Part shown: piece by piece, positions 24,334 to 33,168 of the stretch
Layout: each line of letters begins with the position of its first letter
Numbering within the stretch: position 1 is the stretch's first letter
The notes under the pieces: generated by a model
What the model was told of the DNA's origin: nothing
Database searches by the model: none
Seen by the model: the letters and a program-made list of their open reading frames with translations, nothing else
From: JBQTII01 sp052387905
GTDB taxonomy: Bacteria > Actinomycetota > Actinomycetes > Sporichthyales > Sporichthyaceae
DNA length: 64,000 nucleotides
Direction: 5' to 3'
Assembly (NCBI GenBank): GCA_052387905.1
Contig: JBQTIR010000022.1
Coordinates: 25,889 to 89,888, forward strand
Translations under genes and position numbers: made by a program

Positions 24334-26073
24334 CGGACGCAGCTGCGGGGGTGGGACGAAGCCGGCCACTCGAGCCAGCTCGGTATCCAGCCAGCGGCTG
24401 TCCCCGCCGGCGGGAATCCACGTGTGGTCCCGGCCGCGGAAGTAGGTGAAGCCGAGGTCGTGGATGCCGTAGATCTCCCCGCCGGCGCGCAGGACTGAAG
24501 CGATCAGGTGGGCGTCCTCCCCGACGGAGACGGCCGGCCAGGCGCCCAGGGAGTGCAGGTCGCCCGCACCGATCAGCATGGTTCCGCCGTGCACCCAGTT
24601 GGTACGGGCCTCGGTGCTGACATGGGTCCACCGCATCGTCAGATCGGGCTCGGCGAGGTAGACGTGGTAGCCCCCGGACCCCACCAGGACCGCGCCGCTG
24701 TGCTCGTGCGCCTGCACCAGGTCGGTGACGTGGTGGGGTCCGTACCAGTCGTCGTCGTCCATCTTGGTGATCAGGCGGCCGGTGGCCTGCTCGAGGCCGG
24801 CGTTCAGCGCGTGGCCGAAGACCACGCTGGCGCCAACCTCGACGACCACCGGCGTGACGGAGGTTTCCGTCAGGGCGGCGAGTACCTGCGGGTCGTCTCG
24901 GTGAATGCCGTGCAGGATCACGACCGTCTGGAGCCGGGGCCAGTCCTGGCGGGCGATCTGTGCCAGCGCGAACGGCAGCAACGCGGGGCGCCGGGTGGCC
25001 AGCAGGACGCTCACCGTCGGCGGCGGCGGCGCGGGCCAACCCAGCCCCGCGGCCTGGGCCGACCAGAACGCGGCCGGGGCGAATCGGCCGAGGGCGAGCC
25101 GGCGGATCTCGATCGAGGCGGACTCCCGCGCGGTGGCATCGGCCAACGTGGTGGGATCGAGCGCGCGCAGCCGCTGGCCGAGCTCGGTGCCGAGCGCGTC
25201 CACCAGGGCGGGCGCAAGGTCGGGGGCGGTGACCGGGACGCCGGCGCAGCACAGCTGGGAGAGCACCCGGAGCAAGCCACGGGCGTGCGCGTCACCGGTG
25301 ATAGGGCCGCTGACCCGGACGGCGCGCAGTGCGCGCAGGGTGGCGAGGTGATTCTCCGTCAGACCGACCTGCGGGTCGAGCCGAACGGTGGCGCCGGCCA
25401 TGCGGAGCTCCGGGACTCCGACGGCGACGGTGAGCTCGCCGATGTCGGGCCCGGCGTCGGTGAACCCGCGCGGAGAGCAGATGGCGGTGTCCACCGGGGG
25501 GACGGCCAGGCTGTCCTCGACGCGCAGGATCGGCACGGTTCCCGCCGGCGCGCCGACGAGCACGTCGAAGGGTGCAGTGCCCGGCTCTGCGCCGGACGCG
25601 TCCTGTGTGGCGGCCGGGTCCCCGCCGCCCCAGGACAGCGCAGCGGGACAGGCGAGGCCCACCCGCAGGCCGGCGGTGGGGTGGGCCCGGGTGGTCGCGG
25701 CCGGGCGTAGGGCCGCGCGCACCAGGGCGATCACGTCCACCGGCTTGGCCACGGTGACCGACAGGGCCAGAGCGTCCGTGCCGCTGCGGGTCAGCCGGGA
25801 CTTGGTGACGACCCGGCGCCCGACCGACGACGGCGCCCGCAACAGGCCGGGACGGTCGGTGGCGGTAACGACGATGCTCACCCGCCGAGACCGTCCGGCG
25901 CGAAGCAGCCAGGGCACGGCGCGGCGTAGCTCGGCCAGCGAGTCGGCGAGCACTGCCACCTCGTCCCAGCGATGCTCGGCGTGCTCCGGCCCCAGGTCGG
26001 CCAGCGACACGTGGGTCCAGTTCGCGTCGTAGGCCGCGGTGTCCGCCGCGCCGATCCGGACGAGCAGTCGCAT
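24310..26073 (-). CDS. Large GT2-family glycosyltransferase (second of two inverted paralogues)
   Basis: 587 residues from ATG 26073. TAGGGT stands six bases upstream without a ribosome site, so a leaderless mRNA is likely. It is colinear with the 22504 gene: ADSLAELRRAVPWLLRAGR, GLTENHLATLRALR, ALGTELGQRL, then the GT2 domain PTVSVLLATRRPAL, ARQDWPRLQTVVILHG, TKMDDDDWYGPHH and HDLGFTYFRGRDHTW. The two must come from an inverted duplication. Divergence is well beyond silent change, so they probably use different donors or acceptors. Confidence 0.86.
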   Translation of the reverse strand: MRLLVRIGAADTAAYDANWTHVSLADLGPEHAEHRWDEVAVLADSLAELRRAVPWLLRAGRSRRVSIVVTATDRPGLLRAPSSVGRRVVTKSRLTRSGTDALALSVTVAKPVDVIALVRAALRPAATTRAHPTAGLRVGLACPAALSWGGGDPAATQDASGAEPGTAPFDVLVGAPAGTVPILRVEDSLAVPPVDTAICSPRGFTDAGPDIGELTVAVGVPELRMAGATVRLDPQVGLTENHLATLRALRAVRVSGPITGDAHARGLLRVLSQLCCAGVPVTAPDLAPALVDALGTELGQRLRALDPTTLADATARESASIEIRRLALGRFAPAAFWSAQAAGLGWPAPPPPTVSVLLATRRPALLPFALAQIARQDWPRLQTVVILHGIHRDDPQVLAALTETSVTPVVVEVGASVVFGHALNAGLEQATGRLITKMDDDDWYGPHHVTDLVQAHEHSGAVLVGSGGYHVYLAEPDLTMRWTHVSTEARTNWVHGGTMLIGAGDLHSLGAWPAVSVGEDAHLIASVLRAGGEIYGIHDLGFTYFRGRDHTWIPAGGDSRWLDTELARVAGFVPPPQLRPLPHPWMG

Positions 26074-26079
26074 CGACAA

Positions 26080-26085
26080 ACCCTA
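26080..26085 (-). promoter_or_regulatory. Leaderless-type -10 box of the inverted GT2 paralogue
   Basis: On the minus strand TAGGGT ends six bases before the ATG at 26073, and no Shine-Dalgarno sequence is present. The 144-bp gap to the GH16 gene also holds that gene's rightward promoter. Confidence 0.5.
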
Positions 26086-26169
26086 ACGGGGTAGCCCATA
26101 CCGGGCTGGGACGTGACGGGGAGCGCCTCGAACGCAGCGCAAACCGCGCTCCACGGGCTGGCCAATGCG

Positions 26170-26175
26170 TAGGCT
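26170..26175 (+). promoter_or_regulatory. Putative -10 box shared in form by both GH16 genes
   Basis: TAGGCT followed by GA stands about 50 bp before the first GH16 start. The same TAGGCTGA occurs at 27126-27133, about 40 bp before the second. Both leaders end in a GGGAGGG-type ribosome site and TCCACGGTG, so the duplication included the promoter. Confidence 0.45.
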
Positions 26176-26223
26176 GAAGCAGTCGCCGGTACCAGGGGGT
26201 CGGCGCAACGGGAGGGGTCCACG

Positions 26224-27111
26224 GTGAAGTCCACGATCGTCGCTTCAGGCTTGGTCGGCACGCTTGCAGTCGGGGCGGTGCTCTCGCTCGGCAGCGGGAC
26301 CGGCGCGAACGCAAAGGTCCAGGCCCCTGCCGCTGCCTCGGTCGAGTCGGCTGCCTCCGCGTACAAGCTCGTCTGGCGCGACGAGTTCAAGGGCAGCACC
26401 CTGTCGAAGAGGTGGTCCGTGCTGCCGACCGGCCCCTTCGCCGGGCGCACCTGCGCGGTGGCGTCGAAGAAGGTGTCCACCGTCAAGGACGGGTTCGCGC
26501 TGATCTCCGTCAAGGAGGACACCACGCGGACCCCGACGTCGCAGTGCCCCAAGCACTACCTGAACGCCCAGATCGGCACCCACAACTCCAAGAGTTTTCT
26601 CTACGGGAAGTTCTCCGCGCGGCTCAAGACCCAGTCCGCGATCGGCATGCACTCCGCCTTTTGGTCGCTGCCCGGCGGCGAGGTCCCGCCCGGCGTCTCA
26701 CCGAACGATCTGCCTGGTTCGCAGGGCGTCGAGATCGACGTCACCGAGTACTTCGGGGACACCGGTAGGGACGGTGGTGACCTGTTCAGCTACGTCTACT
26801 GGCCGCGTAAGCGCGCCGACGGCACCGTGGAGCAGGTCAAGAGCGGGGGGCGGCAGACCAAGGCGGCCGGGATCCTCAACAACAAGCTGCCTTCGAAGGG
26901 TTTTCACGTGTACTCCGTCGAGTGGACGCCGACGCAGTACATCTTCAGCGTCGACGGCAAAGTGACCTCGCGGATCAACGTCGGTATCTCCCGCCGGCCG
27001 CAGTATTTGCTGCTCAGCAATCTCACCTCCGACTACGAGGTGGGCAGGATCAAGAAGAGCAGCCTGCCGGGGACGATGAAGGTCGACTGGGTGCGGGTCT
27101 ACCAGAAGTAG
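26224..27111 (+). CDS. Secreted GH16-family glycoside hydrolase (first of a tandem pair)
   Basis: 295 residues, GTG start with GGGAGGGG upstream. A Sec signal peptide occupies about residues 1-30 (ends GANAK). The GH16 catalytic motif is VEIDVTEYFG, with E170 as nucleophile and E175 as acid/base. SARLKTQSAIGMHSAFWSLP and the end MKVDWVRVYQK are also typical. The enzyme cleaves or transglycosylates a beta-1,3/1,4-glucan or galactan outside the cell. Its position inside the glycan locus suggests trimming or release of the polymer made here. Confidence 0.9.
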   Translation: MKSTIVASGLVGTLAVGAVLSLGSGTGANAKVQAPAAASVESAASAYKLVWRDEFKGSTLSKRWSVLPTGPFAGRTCAVASKKVSTVKDGFALISVKEDTTRTPTSQCPKHYLNAQIGTHNSKSFLYGKFSARLKTQSAIGMHSAFWSLPGGEVPPGVSPNDLPGSQGVEIDVTEYFGDTGRDGGDLFSYVYWPRKRADGTVEQVKSGGRQTKAAGILNNKLPSKGFHVYSVEWTPTQYIFSVDGKVTSRINVGISRRPQYLLLSNLTSDYEVGRIKKSSLPGTMKVDWVRVYQK

Positions 27112-27165
27112 TGATCTCTCCGGCTTAGGCTGATTCGTATTGCCCGGACGGGGGAGGGATCCACG

Positions 27166-28350
27166 GTGCGGTTCAAGCTGATCGGCCTGCTGGTGGCGGT
27201 GGTCCTGGTGATCGCCGGCGGGGGCGCCTTCCTCACGCTGCGCGACTCTGGCTCGGGCGCAGACCGCGCCGGCAGTGGTGAACTCGTGCTGCGGCCCCCG
27301 GTCGGGCAGAGCAAGGACGGCGCGACGGCCATGGTTCCGGCCGTGGCGACCTTCACCCCAGCCCGCAAAGGCGCCAAGGTGACGATCCAGCGTCAGGCGG
27401 GCGCGGGCTGGGAGACCGTCACGAGGGGCGCGCAGGACATCGACGGTCGGTTTGCGTTCCTGCTGCCCTCGGGCGACACGCAGTCCTATCGCGCGAAGAC
27501 TCAGGCGCCCGGCAAGGACATCTTCACGGCGGCGGTCAGCAGTTCGCCGTGGAAGTTCACCTGGGGCGACGAGTTCGACGGCTCCGCGCTGCGCGAGCAC
27601 TGGTCCGTGCTGCCCACCGGCGCGTTCGCCGGCCGGCCCTGCGCGGTCGCGACCGCGGACACCGCGGTGGTGAAGGACGGCATTGTCAGCATCCTCGCCA
27701 AGTACAACTCGAAGATCTCCCCGTTCCGCACCGAGACCTGCCCGGAGGGTCATTTCCGCAACGCTCAGTTCGGGACCCACGAGTCCCGGCTGTTCAGCTA
27801 CGGCGTGTTCGCCGCGCGCCTGCGGACCCAGGCCACCGAAGGCATGCACTCGGCGTTCTGGCTCTACCCGCACGGTGACCCGCCCGTGGACATCCCCGCG
27901 GACGACCTGCCCAGTCACAAGGGCGTCGAGATCGACGTCGTGGAGTACTTCGGCGACAAATTCGGCAAAGCAGCGGACGAAGGCAAGACGTACAGCTACG
28001 TGTACTGGCCCCGCCAGGAGGCCGACGGCACGGTGACCAACACCAAGGACGGCGGCGCCCAGGACATCGAGCCCATCATCGGCGCGGGCAAACTGCCCTC
28101 TGAGGGGTTTCACGTCTACTCGGTGGAGTGGACGCCGACGGAGTACATCTTCCGCACCGACGGCGTCGAGACCTCCCGGGTCACCAACGGGGTCTCGCGG
28201 CGGCCGCTGATGCTCCTGCTCAGCATGCTCAGCTCGGGTTGGGAGACCCCGCGGCTGACCGAGGACAGCCTGCCCGCCGCCATGGACGTGGACTGGGTCC
28301 GGGTCTACCAGCGCGACGCGGCAAACGAAGGCATCCCGGCCGGAAGCTGA
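27166..28350 (+). CDS. Membrane-anchored GH16-family glycoside hydrolase (second of a tandem pair)
   Basis: 394 residues, GTG start. An N-terminal hydrophobic segment (LIGLLVAVVLVIAGGGAF) acts as signal anchor or uncleaved signal. About 110 residues of a small beta domain follow (VATFTPARKGAKVTIQRQAG), then the GH16 domain with VEIDVVEYFG (E255 and E260) and the end MDVDWVRVYQR. The catalytic part closely parallels its neighbour (HWSVLPTGAFAGRPCAVA against RWSVLPTGPFAGRTCAVA). The extra N-terminal domain could bind glycan or the cell wall. Confidence 0.9.
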   Translation: MRFKLIGLLVAVVLVIAGGGAFLTLRDSGSGADRAGSGELVLRPPVGQSKDGATAMVPAVATFTPARKGAKVTIQRQAGAGWETVTRGAQDIDGRFAFLLPSGDTQSYRAKTQAPGKDIFTAAVSSSPWKFTWGDEFDGSALREHWSVLPTGAFAGRPCAVATADTAVVKDGIVSILAKYNSKISPFRTETCPEGHFRNAQFGTHESRLFSYGVFAARLRTQATEGMHSAFWLYPHGDPPVDIPADDLPSHKGVEIDVVEYFGDKFGKAADEGKTYSYVYWPRQEADGTVTNTKDGGAQDIEPIIGAGKLPSEGFHVYSVEWTPTEYIFRTDGVETSRVTNGVSRRPLMLLLSMLSSGWETPRLTEDSLPAAMDVDWVRVYQRDAANEGIPAGS

Positions 28351-28371
28351 TCAGAGCGCCCGGCTGGTCGA

Positions 28372-28377
28372 TACGCT
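28372..28377 (+). promoter_or_regulatory. Leaderless-type -10 box of the frameshifted methyltransferase
   Basis: TACGCT ends six bases before the ATG at 28384, and there is no ribosome site in that gap. The promoter therefore appears intact although the gene it drives is broken. Confidence 0.45.
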
Positions 28378-28383
28378 CGCTTC

Positions 28384-29414
28384 ATGTTCTCGCGGTCGGT
28401 TCGAGCAAAGGCCCGGGTCGTGGCCTTGCGCGTCGGCCCGCTGGCGAACTTGGTGGCCGAGCGGGACGCCTGGCGCCGCCGGGCGCGGGCCGCTGAACGT
28501 AAGCTCGCGAAGCGGAATGCCGCGAAGCGCACGGCCGACCGGCGGGCCGGCCGCGCGCGCACCCGGAACCGGGCCAACGTTTGCGAAATCGTTCCGCCCG
28601 GACACTTCTACTCCCCGATCCCGGACCTAGACGAGGTCCGCTCCCGCGAAGCGGAGATATTTGCCCGTTCGCGCAACACGTTGCCAGGCATCGAATTGCA
28701 CGCCGAGGACCAGCTTGCGTTGCTGCCCGCGTTCGCCGACTTCTACGCGGAGCAGCCCTTCGCCGAGGATCCCTCCGATGGATTGCGCTATGGCTTTCGG
28801 AACGGCTACTTCTCGTACGGCGACGGACTGGCGCTGTACTGCATGTTGCGTCAGGTGCAGCCATCGCGGTTCATCGAGGTCGGGTCCGGGTGGTCTTCGG
28901 CTCTGGCCCTCGACGTCAACGATCGCTACCTCGACGGCGGGATGGACTGTACGTTCATCGAGCCGTTCCCGGAGCGGCTCGACTCCCTGTTACGTCCCTC
29001 GGACCGGCAACTGTCCCGCGTCATTTCGACGCCGTTGCACGAGGTGCCGGCCGAGGTGTTCGCCAGCCTCGCGTCCGGCGACCTGCTCTTCATCGACTCG
29101 ACGCATGTGTCCCGAGTTGGGAGCGACGTCAACCGGCTGTTCCTCGAGATCGTCCCGGCCCTCGCCCCTGGCGTCCACGTGCACGTCCATGACGTGTTCT
29201 GGCCCTTCGAGTACCCCGCGCCGTGGATCTATGAAGGCAAGGCAAGGCCTGGAACGAGGACTATCTACTCCGCGCGTTGCTGATCGGCAACGATCGTTTA
29301 CGGGTCACCTGGTTCAACGATTTCCTGCGCCATGTCCACGGCGCGGAGGTCGAGGCGGCGATGCCGCTGTGGGCGCGCAACTCCGGCGGCAGCATCTACC
29401 TGCGCACCCAGTGA
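28384..29414 (+). pseudogene. Class I SAM-dependent methyltransferase, frameshifted near its 3' end
   Basis: The first reading frame (28384-29283) gives 299 residues: a basic N-terminal helix, then a Rossmann methyltransferase with FIEVGSGWSSALALDV and LLFIDSTHVSRVGSDV. At 29236-29245 the pentamer GGCAA stands twice in tandem. Removing one copy restores WIYEGKAWNEDYLL and extends the frame 54 codons to a TGA at 29412, ending SGGSIYLRTQ as expected for the family. The duplication truncates and rewrites the C-terminus (ends RTIYSARC). It may be a true mutation, a phase-variable switch or a sequence error. The intact gene would overlap the next gene by 19 bp. Confidence 0.82.
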
Positions 29415-30463
29415 TCGCGGACGGCCCGCAGCAGGCGGCCGCTCCGGCCGGCCGGGGACGTCGTGACCGGCACGGGTTGCGGCGCGGTGCCTCGCGGCTT
29501 GCGCGCCTTGGGCGGGGTCGGCGGAGCAGCGGGGAACTGATCGACCTCGGGCACGTAGCCAACAATCCCGGCCCGGGCATCGGCCACGGCACGCTCGATG
29601 ATCGCATCGAAGGTGACCACCCAGTCCGGGGCCTCACGCTCCGCACGTCGGCGCCACGAGTCCAGGAATGTGTCGTGCCAGTTAGCCAGCACGTCCTCGG
29701 GGGCGGCGTCGAAGTACCGCCGCGCGAAGTACAGCCGGTTCCGCGTCATGTAGTAGAGGTAGTAGGGCGTCGGTAGCCCCGGGCGGGACCGCACGTGGTG
29801 CACCGTCACTGCTCGAGGGTCGACCAGGCATCGCCAGCCCGCAGCGCCGAGGTCGCGGCAGAACGCCGTCTCCTCGAAGTACAGGAAGTACTCCTCCGGA
29901 AGTAGCCCGACCTGCTCGAGCGCTGTCCGGCGGATCAGGATGGAGGCGCCATTGACGTAGTCGACCTCCCGGGGACCGATCGCCGGCGTGTCGGCCACTT
30001 GGCGGCCGTAATGGAGGTGCGACGGGGTGCCGAAGGTGGCGTCATCCACCAATCCGCCGTCGAACTGGATCTTCCGGCGGTTCGGGAAGACCAGGCGTGG
30101 GCCGATGGCGCCCGTGTTCGGACGTTCCGCACCGGTGGCCAGCAGCCGGGAGAGGCAGTCCGGCTCGACCTCGGTGTCCGGGTTGAGCAGCCAGATGAAG
30201 TCCGGGCGATCAGTGAGCGCGTGTCGGATCCCGACGTTGTTGCCGCCCGCGTAGCCGAGGTTTCCGCCGGAGGCCAGGCACTCGACGTCCGCTCCCAGCC
30301 GGTAAACGAGATCGGCGTGGGTGGAGTCCGGCGCTGAGTTGTTGACCACGATCACTCGCGGGTCAGCACCTGCGCTCGCCCGGACCGCGGCGACCGCGCG
30401 CAGGGTGTCCTCGGTTTCCCGGAAGTTGAGCACCACCGTGGCCACGCGCGGCGCGTCGGACAT
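29396..30463 (-). CDS. GT2-family glycosyltransferase, rhamnosyltransferase-like (WbbL type)
   Basis: 355 residues. The GT-A fold opens with RVATVVLNFRETEDTL. The signatures GNLGYAGGNNVGI and WLLNPDTEVEP, and YVNGASILIRRTALEQVG ... FLYFEETAFCRDL, mark the WbbL/rhamnosyltransferase subgroup. With rmlBDC beginning 230 bp away on the other strand, transfer of rhamnose from dTDP-L-rhamnose is the best guess. The C-terminal 50 residues are Pro/Arg-rich and end in a basic helix (LLRAVRDHWVRR), possibly for membrane contact. The ATG at 30463 has GGAGGG upstream. Confidence 0.87.
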   Translation of the reverse strand: MSDAPRVATVVLNFRETEDTLRAVAAVRASAGADPRVIVVNNSAPDSTHADLVYRLGADVECLASGGNLGYAGGNNVGIRHALTDRPDFIWLLNPDTEVEPDCLSRLLATGAERPNTGAIGPRLVFPNRRKIQFDGGLVDDATFGTPSHLHYGRQVADTPAIGPREVDYVNGASILIRRTALEQVGLLPEEYFLYFEETAFCRDLGAAGWRCLVDPRAVTVHHVRSRPGLPTPYYLYYMTRNRLYFARRYFDAAPEDVLANWHDTFLDSWRRRAEREAPDWVVTFDAIIERAVADARAGIVGYVPEVDQFPAAPPTPPKARKPRGTAPQPVPVTTSPAGRSGRLLRAVRDHWVRR

Positions 30464-30612
30464 CGCTACCCTCCAGCTCGCGGGCCCTCGCCGGCGCCAG
30501 ATCTACGCTATCGCCCACCGCTGCTGGGAAGGTCGCGCTGGCGACCGAAAACGATTACCGGAAGCCGTGGGCGGTAGTGTCCGGGAGTCGTTACCGAGCC
30601 TACGGAGGGGCC

Positions 30613-30696
30613 GTGAAGGCACTTGTTCTTGCCGGCGGGCCCGTCCGGGTCATCCGGTTCGTGCTCGGCGACCACGGCGTCTCGCGGGTCCGATGA
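30613..30696 (+). pseudogene. Remnant of a long-type rmlA, 27 codons, fused start and end
   Basis: GGAGGGG precedes a GTG that opens MKALVLAGG, the exact start of long-type glucose-1-phosphate thymidylyltransferases. After nine residues the sequence jumps to RFVLGDHGVSRVR, which resembles the C-terminus of that same enzyme type (typically ...RLVLGDHSKV...). The frame is kept and the TGA overlaps the rmlB ATG as ATGA. I read this as an in-frame deletion of about 325 codons of an ancestral rmlA that headed an rmlABDC operon. The remnant is probably still translated and couples ribosomes to rmlB. Confidence 0.7.
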
Positions 30697-31676
30697 GGCT
30701 GCTGGTCACCGGAGGAGCGGGTTTCATCGGCTCTCATTTCGTGCGCGCGTTGATCGCCGACGAACTTCCCGGTCTCGCCGGGGCGAGTGTCACTGTGCTG
30801 GACGCGCTGACCTACGCCGGAAACCCCGCCAATCTGGACCCGGTCCGGGCGAGCCCGCGCTTCGCGTTTGTCCACGGGGACATCACTGACCCGGAGCTGG
30901 TCGCCGAGGTGCTGCCCGGGCATGACGCTGTGCTCAACTTTGCCGCAGAGTCGCATGTGGACCGTTCGATCGCGGGCGCGGGCCCGTTCGTCCGGACGAA
31001 TGTGATGGGCACCCAGGTGTTGCTCGATGCGAGTGTGGCTGCGGGTATCCCGCGCTTCCTGCAGGTGTCCACGGATGAGGTCTACGGCACCATCGAGTCC
31101 GGTTCGTGGCGGGAAGATCATCTTCTGGAGCCGAATTCCCCGTATGCGGCTTCGAAGGCGGCTGCCGACCTGCTGGTGCGTGCCTACGGGCGCACCCACG
31201 GGCTCGCGGTCAGCATCACCCGGTGCTCGAACAACTATGGGCCTTACCAGTACCCGGAGAAGGTCATTCCGCTGTTCGTCTCCAACCTGCTGGACGGCAA
31301 GAACGTGCCGCTCTATGGCGATGGGCTCAACATCCGTGACTGGTTGCACGTCGATGACCACTGCAGAGGTATTGCGGTGGTACTCACCGCCGGCAAGCCC
31401 GGCGAGGTCTACAACATTGGCGGCGGAACGGAACTGACGAACCGTGAGCTGACCGAGCGGTTGCTCGAGGCCTGCGGGGCAGGGTGGGATCGGGTCGACT
31501 ATGTCGAGGATCGCAAGGCGCACGATCTGCGGTACAGCGTAGACATCGCCAAGATTGGTGAGCTCGGCTACGCACCGCGCACTGCCTTCGAGCCAGGGCT
31601 GGCCGCGACCGTCGGCTGGTACCGCGACAACCGCAGCTGGTGGGAGCCGCTCAAGGCGCCCGCCGCTCTTCGATGA
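30693..31676 (+). CDS. rmlB: dTDP-glucose 4,6-dehydratase
   Basis: 327 residues, second enzyme of dTDP-L-rhamnose synthesis. It converts dTDP-glucose to the 4-keto-6-deoxy sugar with bound NAD+. Motifs: GGAGFIGSHF, catalytic STDEVYGT (Asp-Glu pair), YxxxK in SPYAASKAAAD, and NNYGPYQYPEK. The ATG at 30693 is supported by the ATGA overlap with the rmlA remnant and by homology starting at MRLLVTGGAG. It overlaps rmlD by ATGA. Confidence 0.96.
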   Translation: MRLLVTGGAGFIGSHFVRALIADELPGLAGASVTVLDALTYAGNPANLDPVRASPRFAFVHGDITDPELVAEVLPGHDAVLNFAAESHVDRSIAGAGPFVRTNVMGTQVLLDASVAAGIPRFLQVSTDEVYGTIESGSWREDHLLEPNSPYAASKAAADLLVRAYGRTHGLAVSITRCSNNYGPYQYPEKVIPLFVSNLLDGKNVPLYGDGLNIRDWLHVDDHCRGIAVVLTAGKPGEVYNIGGGTELTNRELTERLLEACGAGWDRVDYVEDRKAHDLRYSVDIAKIGELGYAPRTAFEPGLAATVGWYRDNRSWWEPLKAPAALR

Positions 31677-32557
31677 CCCGCTGGCTGGTCACCGGGGCCG
31701 GCGGGATGCTCGGCACCGACCTGGTGCAGGCCCTCGCCGGACGCGACGTGTACGCCGCCACCCGGGCTCAACTGGACATCACCGACCCCGGCGCCGTAGC
31801 GGCGGCGGTCGATGGGGTGGACGTCGTGGTGAATGCCGCCGCCTGGACGAACGTCGACGGTGCCGAATCCGAACCCGGACCGGCGGCGCTCGTGAACGCC
31901 GACGGACCCGGGGTGCTCGCCCGCGCCTGCCGGGCCGTCGGCGCCCGACTGGTGCACGTGTCCACGGACTACGTCTTCGCCGGTGACGCCGGTGGCTCTG
32001 ACCCCTCGCAGGCGCCCGCGTACGCCGAGGATGACCCGACCGGGCCTCGTACCGAGTACGGCCGAGGCAAGCTTGCGGGCGAGTTCGCGGTGCTGACGGA
32101 GGGTCCGGCGGAGGCGTTCGTCGTACGGACCGCCTGGCTCTACGGCGCAACCGGCCGCAACTTCGTGCGCACCATGCTCGAGTTGGAGCGCAGTAAGCCC
32201 GAGATCGATGTTGTGGACGACCAGTGGGGCCAGCCGACCTGGACCAGGGACCTCGCGCAACGCCTCGTCGCCCTCGGCGAAGGCAACGCGGCCCCCGGTA
32301 TCTATCACGCGGCAGGCAATGGGCGGACGACCTGGTGCGGGCTGGCCAAGGCGGTGTTCGCGGCCGTCGGGGCGGACCCGGACCGGGTACGCCCGACCAC
32401 CACTGACCGGTTCCCGCGACCCGCGCCACGGCCCGCGTTCAGTGTTCTGGGACAACAGCGACTGGCCGCCGGGGGCGTCGAGGCTATGCCGCCCTGGGCG
32501 GAGTCCGTGCGGGTGGCAGTTCCTGTGCTCATCACGACCGAAGGGAGCCGACCGTGA
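31673..32557 (+). CDS. rmlD: dTDP-4-dehydrorhamnose reductase
   Basis: 294 residues. It performs the last step, NADPH reduction of dTDP-4-keto-rhamnose to dTDP-L-rhamnose. Motifs: TGAGGMLGTDL, STDYVFAG, and YxxxK in TEYGRGKLAGE. The start overlaps the rmlB stop (ATGA), and the stop overlaps rmlC (GTGA). The RmlD-before-RmlC order and the overlaps imply one polycistronic mRNA. Confidence 0.95.
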   Translation: MTRWLVTGAGGMLGTDLVQALAGRDVYAATRAQLDITDPGAVAAAVDGVDVVVNAAAWTNVDGAESEPGPAALVNADGPGVLARACRAVGARLVHVSTDYVFAGDAGGSDPSQAPAYAEDDPTGPRTEYGRGKLAGEFAVLTEGPAEAFVVRTAWLYGATGRNFVRTMLELERSKPEIDVVDDQWGQPTWTRDLAQRLVALGEGNAAPGIYHAAGNGRTTWCGLAKAVFAAVGADPDRVRPTTTDRFPRPAPRPAFSVLGQQRLAAGGVEAMPPWAESVRVAVPVLITTEGSRP

Positions 32558-33168
32558 CGCCGTCGCTGGAAGCCGTCCCGCTGGCAGTGCCCGGCTCGTG
32601 GGTCCTCACCCCACGTCGGCACGGCGACGACCGGGGGGAGTTCTGCGAGTGGTTTCGGGCGGACGTCCTGTCAGCGGCGATCGGGCACCGCTTCGACCTC
32701 GCCCAGGCGAACTGCTCGGTGTCCCGCCGGGGCGTTCTGCGGGGAATCCATTTTGCGGACGTCCCGCCCGGACAGGCGAAGTTCGTCACCTGCGCGGCGG
32801 GCGCGGTCCTCGATGTAGTGGTCGACATCCGGGTGGGTTCGCCTACGTTCGGGGCCTGGGACTCGGTCTTGTTGGAGGCAGGGGAGCGCCGTTCGGTCTA
32901 CCTTGCCGAAGGACTCGGCCATGGGTTCTTCGCCATGACCGACGACGCGACGGTGATGTACCTGTGCTCGACGGGCTATGCGCCCGGCCGCGAGCACGGA
33001 ATCGACCCGCTGGACCCGGCGATCGGAATCGCCTGGCCGACGGGCATCGAACCGGTGCTGTCCGCGAAGGACGCCGAAGCTCCCTCCCTTGAAAGCGCGC
33101 AGTCCGACGAATTGTTGCCGCGCTACGCAGAGTGCCAGAACTACCTGGCCGAGCTCCGCCTACGTTGA
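32554..33168 (+). CDS. rmlC: dTDP-4-dehydrorhamnose 3,5-epimerase
   Basis: 204 residues, cupin fold. It epimerises C3 and C5 of the 4-keto intermediate. The catalytic His is in VLRGIHFADVPPGQAKFV and the Asp partner in VVDIRVGSPTFG. GHGFFAMTDDATVMYLCS is also typical. GTG start overlapping rmlD. The 3' end overlaps the opposite-strand WbsX gene by 28 bp, so the rml operon ends here. Confidence 0.95.
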   Translation: MTPSLEAVPLAVPGSWVLTPRRHGDDRGEFCEWFRADVLSAAIGHRFDLAQANCSVSRRGVLRGIHFADVPPGQAKFVTCAAGAVLDVVVDIRVGSPTFGAWDSVLLEAGERRSVYLAEGLGHGFFAMTDDATVMYLCSTGYAPGREHGIDPLDPAIGIAWPTGIEPVLSAKDAEAPSLESAQSDELLPRYAECQNYLAELRLR

